Shown here: one piece after another, positions 22,523 to 27,705 of the stretch
Position numbering within the stretch: position 1 is the first letter of the stretch
How the letters are laid out: each line of letters begins with the position of its first letter
Assembly: GCA_002440085.1 (NCBI GenBank)
Contig: DJRM01000032.1
Coordinates: 12,239 to 39,943 of the forward strand
DNA from: Bacteroidales bacterium UBA6360
GTDB taxonomy: Bacteria > Bacteroidota > Bacteroidia > Bacteroidales > UBA932
Direction of reading: 5' to 3'
Length of the DNA: 27,705 nucleotides
Translations under genes and position numbers: made by a program
Notes under the pieces: generated by a model
Database searches by the model: none
Told to the model about the DNA's origin: nothing
What the model saw: the letters and a program-made list of their open reading frames with translations, nothing else

Positions 22523-22643
22523 GAGAGGTAAATAAAAAGATGGAGTGCAAGGCTTGCGACGAAGACGAAACCGCAGCAACCTTTCGGTTGTGAGGATTTC
22601 GCCAAGGAACGTAACGCAGCAATCCGCTTTTTATTTACCTCTC
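22523..22643 (-). repeat. Stop-codon-linked repeat, copy B, with 17-bp terminal inverted repeats
   Basis: This 121-bp element is bounded by GAGAGGTAAATAAAAAG (22523-22539) and its exact complement (22627-22643). The right end contains the last two codons and stop of trmB. Inside, read on the minus strand, are CAACC-GAAA-GGTTG (22577-22590) and GCAAG-CTTGC style palindromes. It could fold into a long hairpin after trmB, acting as a terminator, or be a small non-autonomous mobile element of MITE or REP type. Confidence 0.75.
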
Positions 22644-23474
22644 GTACAGTTCCTCATCCCAGTCGGGACTTAGGTAAGCGCCCTCATGGTCAATGGTGAA
22701 GGCGAGATAGGTGATGTCTATTCCCTTCGCGAGATACTGCTTCTCATAGAAAGTCTGAACCTCGAACAGGGCCTTGACCGCATCGGCACCTGAAACGGAG
22801 GCAAGCGGACTTTCAAGAAGTCTCTGGCGGTCAGCACCGTAGATGTCAGTGGCGCAGGCGAGAATCTTCAGGCCATTCTGTTCGGCTATCGCGCGTGAAT
22901 ACTCGTGGAGGTAGCGGCTGTCGGTCTTCAGATGGACGATTCCGCCTGGTTTCAGGAAATTGCGGTAACGCTCAAGAAACAGCGGCGAGGTAAGTCTTTT
23001 CTTCTCTCGGCCTATCTGAGGGTCTGCGAAGGTAATCCATACCTCCGAGATCTCGTCTTTCCCGAACAGCGCTTCTATAAATTCGATTCTCGTGCGAAGA
23101 AAAGCCACATTCGGAACGCGATGTTCTTCGACGAACTTCGCCCCCTTCCACAGACGTGCGCCCTTTATGTCCACGCCGATGTAGTTTATTGCCGGATTGC
23201 GGAGCGCAAGATCGATGGCATATTCGCCCTTCCCGCAGCCGAGTTCCACCACAACAGGATTGGAATTACAGAAGAAATCGGAAGCCCAATGACCCTTAAT
23301 GGGATGAGACTTCAATGTCCCGTCCCTCACGGGAACGTCACTGTCCCTGACGTTCCTGTTCTCCCCTGCGCACTCATCACCTTTAACCCCTGCAAGAACC
23401 TCGTCGGCCGAAGGCTGGAGCAGGCAGGAGAACGTCTCATTCTCTCTGAACTTCCGGAGCTTGTCCTTTCCCAT
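22635..23474 (-). CDS. trmB: tRNA (guanine-N7-)-methyltransferase
   Basis: TrmB uses S-adenosylmethionine to methylate N7 of G46 in the tRNA variable loop. The 279-aa product begins MGKDKLRKFRENETFSCLLQ, as in other Bacteroidota TrmB proteins, and holds the SAM-binding motif VVELGCGKGEY (75-85), the GVDIKGARLWKGAKF block, and FADPQ where most relatives have FPDPQ. Between DEV (about residue 26) and HPIKGHW (57-63) lie roughly 25 extra residues rich in Asp, Arg and Val, encoded by palindromic DNA (23319-23356). The start follows the ricT stop by 2 bp, so the genes are co-transcribed. The 3' end merges with repeat copy B. Confidence 0.94.
   Translation of the reverse strand: MGKDKLRKFRENETFSCLLQPSADEVLAGVKGDECAGENRNVRDSDVPVRDGTLKSHPIKGHWASDFFCNSNPVVVELGCGKGEYAIDLALRNPAINYIGVDIKGARLWKGAKFVEEHRVPNVAFLRTRIEFIEALFGKDEISEVWITFADPQIGREKKRLTSPLFLERYRNFLKPGGIVHLKTDSRYLHEYSRAIAEQNGLKILACATDIYGADRQRLLESPLASVSGADAVKALFEVQTFYEKQYLAKGIDITYLAFTIDHEGAYLSPDWDEELYER
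23319..23356. repeat. Palindromic insertion inside trmB
   Basis: Two adjacent hairpins lie in the coding region: CCCGT-CCCTC-ACGGG (23319-23333) and GGAACGTCA-CTGTCCC-TGACGTTCC (23332-23356, 9-bp arms). They encode the residues NVRDSDVPVRDG, which fall inside the extra stretch that TrmB relatives lack. The look is that of a palindromic element inserted in frame. Confidence 0.6.
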
Positions 23475-23476
23475 AT

Positions 23477-24796
23477 CTATTCATCTGAAGGTTTGGCCGG
23501 CTCCTTCGGACGCTGTTCGCCCTTTGCACCGTCTCCGCGCGGAGCACCACCACGTCTGTTGTCACGTCCACGCCCGCGATTACCATTGCTCCGTGAGCTG
23601 TTGTCCCTGCGAGGTTCTTCGCCACCCTGCTGTGCCTGTCCGGCATTCCGGGCTCCGCCGTTGCCGCCACGACCGCCACGGGACTTCCTTCTCCTGCGGC
23701 CGATGTTGTCGAAGCGGGAGATGCTGTCGTCGCCCACTGCCGTAACAAACTCCGGCGCGACAGGTTCCGGCTCGGACTTGAGAGATTCCGGCTTTATGCC
23801 GTCCCGGTTCATCTTTATGATCTCGCGAACCTCAATCGCCGAAAGCGGGAACATGTTCGCCTGCGAGAACTTGTCGTAAGAGAAATACATCACCTCGCGG
23901 AGAATGTCCGTCTTCATCAGGTAGGCGAGGCCATCCTGGAACTCAAGCGGATTGAGCACCTTAGGGATGCGGGACTGGGCATCGAGGTAGGATGCCGTCT
24001 CGTAGTTGAGACAGCACTTGAGCTTTCCGCACTGTCCGGCAAGCTTCTGCGGATTGAGAGACAGATCCTGTGCCCTGGCCGCTGAGGTGGAGATGGACTG
24101 GAACGTGGAAATGTAGTTGGAGCAGCAGAGTTCGCGCCCGCATATTCCCAGGCCGCCGATGAGTCCGGCTTCCTGACGTGCACCGATCTGCTTCATCTCG
24201 ATGCGGATGTGAAACTCGTCCGCAAAAACCTTGATGAGCTGGCGAAAATCCACGCGTCCGTCGGCAATATAATAGAATATCGCCTTGGTGCCGTCGCCCT
24301 GAAACTCCACATCACCGATCTTCATGTCCAGGCCGAGTTCCGCAGCAATCTGGCGGGCACGTATCATCGTCTCCTGTTCACGCCCGATGGCTTCCTGCCA
24401 CTTTTCGAGGTCATAAACCTTCGCCTTACGGTATATCTTCTTGAAGTCCCCGTTCTCCTGCGACAGCTTCCGGCACTTCATCTGGCGCGCGACTATGGCA
24501 CCCTCAAGCGTCACGATGCCGAGGTCGTGTCCGGTGTTGGCCTCTACCACCACCAAGTCCCCGGTCTTTATGCTCTGACCTGAGGCATTATAGTAGATGC
24601 CCTTGCGGGTATTCTTGAAACGGACCTCAAAATAGTCCTTATATTGTTCCTGCGCCACTCCGGAGAGCCAGTCATAGACCTCCATCTTGCAGCAACCCGG
24701 CCTGTAGCTGCAGTTCAGCTCGCCATCGTCGTTCCTGGACACGGTGCATCCGCGGGAACAGTCAAATTTCTTTGATTCGTTATCGTTGTTCTCCAT
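23477..24796 (-). CDS. ricT: PSP1-domain (RicT/YaaT-like) protein
   Basis: The 439-aa product has the PSP1 domain (about 55-240) with the Cys-rich cores GICGRELCCSNY (218-228) and GQCGKLKCCLNY (255-265), as in Bacillus RicT, where these cysteines help hold iron-sulfur clusters in a complex that affects RNA processing. Bacteroidota copies carry an extra Cys-rich start (CSRGC, CSYRPGCC) also seen here. From about residue 365 the protein becomes a low-complexity Arg/Gly tail (RRRRKSRGGRGGNGG and similar), suggesting RNA binding. It lies 12 bp after holB, a conserved gene pair in this phylum, and 2 bp before trmB. In many relatives gldH follows; here trmB takes that place. Confidence 0.9.
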   Translation of the reverse strand: MENNDNESKKFDCSRGCTVSRNDDGELNCSYRPGCCKMEVYDWLSGVAQEQYKDYFEVRFKNTRKGIYYNASGQSIKTGDLVVVEANTGHDLGIVTLEGAIVARQMKCRKLSQENGDFKKIYRKAKVYDLEKWQEAIGREQETMIRARQIAAELGLDMKIGDVEFQGDGTKAIFYYIADGRVDFRQLIKVFADEFHIRIEMKQIGARQEAGLIGGLGICGRELCCSNYISTFQSISTSAARAQDLSLNPQKLAGQCGKLKCCLNYETASYLDAQSRIPKVLNPLEFQDGLAYLMKTDILREVMYFSYDKFSQANMFPLSAIEVREIIKMNRDGIKPESLKSEPEPVAPEFVTAVGDDSISRFDNIGRRRRKSRGGRGGNGGARNAGQAQQGGEEPRRDNSSRSNGNRGRGRDNRRGGAPRGDGAKGEQRPKEPAKPSDE

Positions 24797-24808
24797 TGTA
24801 ACTTATTA

Positions 24809-25849
24809 TTATATAGCGACAAAAATCCTGTCCACAAGGTCGCAGAACAGAATTTTCGAATTAACGTTCCTGTCTATCAGCGCGGCAGTCCTGTCAATGG
24901 CAGCCTCGGCCTTCATGCAGAAAGACGCTCCGAAACGCATCGATGCCGTCCTGTAGAAGGCACTTTCCTCAGGCGTTACATCGGCAAGTTCTTCCTGCCC
25001 CTGCCCTAAAAGGAAAATCCGGCGAAGACAAGCAGAAAGATAAACACAAAACGCCTTCTGGCGTTCTCTCGATGGCAGGGCCGCGGCAGACTCGCCGACT
25101 TCGAGCGCAGAAAGGAGATCCCTGCGGGCAACGGCATCAAGCAAAGACGACACGAGAGAGAAGAACTCCTCATTCCGCCGATCCTCACCCCGCGCCATCA
25201 ACGCCTCCTCCTTGGTAAGCGGAAGCACGCGCATGCTCTGGCAACGCGAGAATACCGTCTGCATCATCTTCTCAGGAGCGTGGGTGACGAACACGAAGAC
25301 GGTCTTCTCCGGCGGCTCCTCAACAAGTTTCAGCAGCTTGTTCGCCGCCGTGGGGTTCATCTTCTCCGGAAGATAGCAAAGCACGGCCTTGTAGCCGTCC
25401 TCAACGGCCGTGAGAGACATCTTTGAGATTATCGACTTGGCCTCCAGCAGGGCTATCTCCCCCTTCTTGCCCTCAATTCCGAGAGCCTCCTGAAGGTCTT
25501 CCTCACGGAAATATGGATTATCAAGCACAAGTTGCCTCCAATACGTCAGGAAGGAGTCCGACGTCGGCTTGTCATCGCTGACCTTGGAACTCTTGTTCAC
25601 GGGGAAAACGAAATGCACGTCCGGATGAATCAGCTTGCTCATCTGGCGGCAAGACGGACATTCCCCGCATGGTTCACCGTCAGCACGCTGGCGGCAGTTG
25701 AGATATTGAAGGAAAGCGACCGCCAAAGCAACCGCTCCGCAGCCATCGTTCTCATAGAGAAGCATCGCGTGCGGCACCCTCCCGCTGTCGGCCATCGACA
25801 CGAGAGTGCGCTTCAATGCGTCATTTCCTATAATCTCATCAAACCTCAT
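24809..25849 (-). CDS. holB: DNA polymerase III delta-prime subunit (clamp loader)
   Basis: The 346-aa product is the delta-prime subunit of the clamp loader that places the sliding clamp on DNA. It begins MRFDEIIGNDALKRTL and has the zinc-binding cysteines C52, C61, C64, C67 (NCRQRADGEPCGECPSC). The P-loop position reads ENDGCGAVALA without the GKT, as expected since delta-prime does not hydrolyse ATP. Further on are NPTAANKLLKLVEEPPEKTV and FSRCQSMRVLPL, with the SRC motif that acts as arginine finger. The start is 20 bp after the polyprenyl synthase stop, and ricT follows after 12 bp. Confidence 0.94.
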   Translation of the reverse strand: MRFDEIIGNDALKRTLVSMADSGRVPHAMLLYENDGCGAVALAVAFLQYLNCRQRADGEPCGECPSCRQMSKLIHPDVHFVFPVNKSSKVSDDKPTSDSFLTYWRQLVLDNPYFREEDLQEALGIEGKKGEIALLEAKSIISKMSLTAVEDGYKAVLCYLPEKMNPTAANKLLKLVEEPPEKTVFVFVTHAPEKMMQTVFSRCQSMRVLPLTKEEALMARGEDRRNEEFFSLVSSLLDAVARRDLLSALEVGESAAALPSRERQKAFCVYLSACLRRIFLLGQGQEELADVTPEESAFYRTASMRFGASFCMKAEAAIDRTAALIDRNVNSKILFCDLVDRIFVAI

Positions 25850-25869
25850 AATTCTCTTTTGGGCATGCT

Positions 25870-26889
25870 CTACTTGTTTCGCATTGCGGTGAAACGGGCA
25901 AGTTCGGCGAGGAGCTCCCGTTCCGACGAAGGGGCGAGCAACGATATGGAATCGATTGCCTTCCCTACAAATCCGTCAAGCCTCCTCTCCGCGTATTCAG
26001 TGCCGTGGTTCTCAGCCACAAACTCGACTATCCTCGTTCTGTTCTCCGGGCATTCCGGAACGCCCCTGACCCATCCGCGGACTTCCGCCTCATGGCTCGG
26101 TGCATTGGCAATGGCCCCGAGCAGCGGCAGGGTAATCTTCTGCTCGAGTATGTCCACCCCGAGCGGCTTACCGACAGAGTCGGTTCCGCAGTAGTCGAGG
26201 ATGTCGTCCTTAATCTGGAAGGCATAGCCGAAGCTCACCGCATAGTCCCGGACAGCCTCGCGGCACATCCCGGAAGCATTGACCGAAATCGCTGCCGTCA
26301 CGGCCGCCGCCTCGAACAGCGACGCCGTCTTGCTGTAGATTATCCTCAGATAGTCCTCATAATTCGTGTCGCCGGCCTGTGCCTTCTGAAGCTGGAGCAT
26401 CTCGCCCTCCGCAAGGCAGCTGAGAGTCCTTGAAAATATGCGTATGACACGCGGGTCACAGCTCTCGTCGCTTTCTCCGAGTATGAGCCTGATTGCCCGC
26501 ACTAACCAGAAGTCACCGACCAGCACCGATGCAGAGGGACCGAGAATGGAACGTACCGTCGGATTGCCACGGCGCAGGTCACTGTCATCGGCCACATCAT
26601 CGTGAAGAAGAGTTGCATTGTGCAGCAGTTCGGATGCCGCCGCATAGCGCTTGGAAACAGCCTTGAGCGGGCTGAGTTCCTGCCCCGGAACGTACGTGTC
26701 GGCAGAGCGGAGACAGGCGCGGGACACGAGCAGAGACAGCATCGGACGCAGCTGCTTACCGCCATGCGAAAGAATTGAACTGTTGGTAACATCCAGCAGT
26801 TCAATGTCGCTTTTCAATACTCCCGCTATCAATTCCTGAACGTCAGTCCAGTCCTTGCCGAGAAATTCTCTGACAGATCCAATATCCAT
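25870..26889 (-). CDS. Polyprenyl diphosphate synthase (trans, long-chain)
   Basis: The 339-aa product condenses isopentenyl diphosphate units onto an allylic primer. Both Asp-rich motifs are intact: LLHDDVADDSDLRRGNPT (95-112) and QIKDDILDY (225-233), along with GGKQLRPML near residue 43-51. The residues before the first motif (ELLHNATLLHDD) are small, which fits long-chain products such as the octaprenyl or heptaprenyl tail of menaquinone, as in IspB, rather than short-chain GGPP; chain length cannot be fixed by eye. It heads the compact set polyprenyl synthase-holB-ricT-trmB. A 30-bp-period direct repeat lies just upstream. Confidence 0.94.
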   Translation of the reverse strand: MDIGSVREFLGKDWTDVQELIAGVLKSDIELLDVTNSSILSHGGKQLRPMLSLLVSRACLRSADTYVPGQELSPLKAVSKRYAAASELLHNATLLHDDVADDSDLRRGNPTVRSILGPSASVLVGDFWLVRAIRLILGESDESCDPRVIRIFSRTLSCLAEGEMLQLQKAQAGDTNYEDYLRIIYSKTASLFEAAAVTAAISVNASGMCREAVRDYAVSFGYAFQIKDDILDYCGTDSVGKPLGVDILEQKITLPLLGAIANAPSHEAEVRGWVRGVPECPENRTRIVEFVAENHGTEYAERRLDGFVGKAIDSISLLAPSSERELLAELARFTAMRNK

Positions 26890-26910
26890 GTTCCCGAACG
26901 CTACCGTTTC

Positions 26911-26970
26911 TCTTCCGAAGAACCGCTCCCGAAATACTTCTCTCCCGAAGAACCGCTCCCGACATAAAAT
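26911..26970. repeat. Two-copy 30-bp direct repeat between porin and synthase genes
   Basis: TCTTCCGAAGAACCGCTCCC-GA (26911-26932) recurs as TCTCCCGAAGAACCGCTCCC-GA (26941-26962), 21 of 22 bases identical, with an exact period of 30 bp. It fills most of the 85-bp gap between the beta-barrel gene stop and the synthase start. There is no clear hairpin with T tract, so a simple duplication or regulatory site is more likely than a terminator. Confidence 0.85.
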
Positions 26971-26974
26971 GCCT

Positions 26975-27613
26975 TTAGAACAGCACTGCGAGGGAAATCG
27001 TCACTCCGCCGAAACGGCTCTTGTCCCCTATCGAGTCCTTCATCTTCGCTGCAAATGAACTTGCATCGGTAATCTCCTGCTTTGCATCGAAGAGCGTTCC
27101 GAAGTTCCAGTTGTATCTTGCGGAAATCTGGAAATGCCAGACTTCAACACCCGCGCCGAGCCCGACTCCGTACTCCCAGCGGTTGAGTCCGGTCCAGTTG
27201 TTCTTCACCGACTCGCTGCCCTTGTACTTATTGTTCAGGGCATAGCCGAAGAACGGAACGCACTCGAAATAGGGCCTCATAATCAGAAGATCCGGTCCCC
27301 ACTGAATTGAAACCGGAACCTCAAGATAACCGGCGCTGTAGTCGAAAGATGCAATATCCTCGGTCGTGGAAGGAACATTGGTGCCCTTCACCTGATACAT
27401 CACCGACGGCTGCACCGCGAACCCGAGCGGAAGCGAAAGCTTGAACGTCGCTCCGACATGATACTGCGTATCCTTTGTGAGCTTCCAGTCGCTTGACTTG
27501 GCGGACGAGAATGTCGCGCCGCCGATTACACCATAATTGAACTGCGCGTTCGCCGTCGCTGCAAAGAACACAGACACGACAGCAACCGAAAAAATTGAAA
27601 ATATCTTCTTCAT
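26975..27613 (-). CDS. Outer-membrane beta-barrel (porin-like) protein
   Basis: The 212-aa product has a signal peptide ending TANAQ (about residue 24), then alternating beta strands with Gly and aromatic residues (NYGVIGGATFSS, FAVQPSVMYQVKG, WEYGVGLGAGVEVWHFQISA) and a terminal Phe (SLAVLF) typical of outer-membrane barrels. It fits the small Bacteroidota family of 8-strand barrels called outer membrane beta-barrel domain 2 (PF13568). Function is unknown; such proteins are often called porin family but may be adhesion or structural proteins. It is 85 bp upstream of the polyprenyl synthase gene on the same strand. No clear promoter could be seen in the 92 bp left in the window. Confidence 0.88.
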   Translation of the reverse strand: MKKIFSIFSVAVVSVFFAATANAQFNYGVIGGATFSSAKSSDWKLTKDTQYHVGATFKLSLPLGFAVQPSVMYQVKGTNVPSTTEDIASFDYSAGYLEVPVSIQWGPDLLIMRPYFECVPFFGYALNNKYKGSESVKNNWTGLNRWEYGVGLGAGVEVWHFQISARYNWNFGTLFDAKQEITDASSFAAKMKDSIGDKSRFGGVTISLAVLF

Positions 27614-27705
27614 GTCAAAACTTTAAAATATTTTGAGATGTATTTTTGAGTCAGATTTTTCGCTTCGCGCCACTTTTCTGCGTTCGGCAAAACAAACAAG
27701 TTTGC

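Noticed and set aside
22905..23879. 324-codon plus-strand open frame
   Set aside because: It is antisense to trmB and the ricT tail; the end is a Pro/Arg-rich shadow of the RG-rich coding region.
26911..26970. CRISPR array
   Set aside because: There are only two copies, with an 8-bp gap, and no cas genes.

Overview
The window looks like a chromosomal segment of a Bacteroidota, most likely order Bacteroidales. The evidence is a SusC/SusD pair with a FecR-type regulator, an Oar-like TonB receptor paired with a BACON/OB-fold lipoprotein, fimbrillin-like and GLUG-repeat lipoproteins, a HolB-RicT gene pair, and promoters of the Bacteroidota type (TTTG, a spacer of about 18-20 nt, then TAnnTTTG). 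No species can be named from sequence alone. Housekeeping genes are moderately GC-rich; the stretch 18.78-20.75 kb is visibly more AT-rich and looks acquired.

Layout. (1) 1-10253, all on the minus strand, is one apparent operon read right to left: a 47-aa peptide, a fimbrillin/GLUG lipoprotein broken by a frameshift, a FecR-like anti-sigma factor overlapping it by one base (TAATG), a SusC transporter, its SusD lipoprotein, and a BACON/GLUG lipoprotein that runs off the left edge. No ECF sigma factor lies beside the FecR gene. (2) 10422-12039, plus strand: a Fur-family repressor and an Rpn/PDDEXK nuclease with an internal 12-bp tandem repeat, each followed by a hairpin. (3) 12152-17059, minus strand: an Oar-like TonB receptor and a BACON-OB-BACON-OB lipoprotein. 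(4) 17178-18724, plus strand: a consensus promoter, a SAM-II-like riboswitch with an intrinsic terminator, and metK. (5) 18725-20737, plus strand: an AT-rich accessory insert holding a C-terminal scrap of a restriction enzyme and a three-gene set that I read as a toxin-antitoxin-chaperone (TAC) module: a RelE/HigB-like toxin, an XRE antitoxin with a C-terminal tail, and a SecB-like protein. (6) 20758-22383: miaA and smpB diverge from a shared 16-bp palindrome carrying a -7 box on each strand. (7) 22383-22637: two inverted copies of a dispersed-type repeat, each starting at the stop codon of one of the convergent genes smpB and trmB. (8) 22635-27613, minus strand: an outer-membrane beta-barrel protein, a polyprenyl diphosphate synthase, holB, ricT and trmB, the last four tightly packed.

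The most notable items are the putative TAC module with its near-perfect operator, the metK riboswitch whose terminator strand exactly repeats part of the aptamer, the overlapping miaA/smpB promoters, the paired stop-codon repeats, and the FecR gene coupled to a GLUG lipoprotein instead of a sigma factor.
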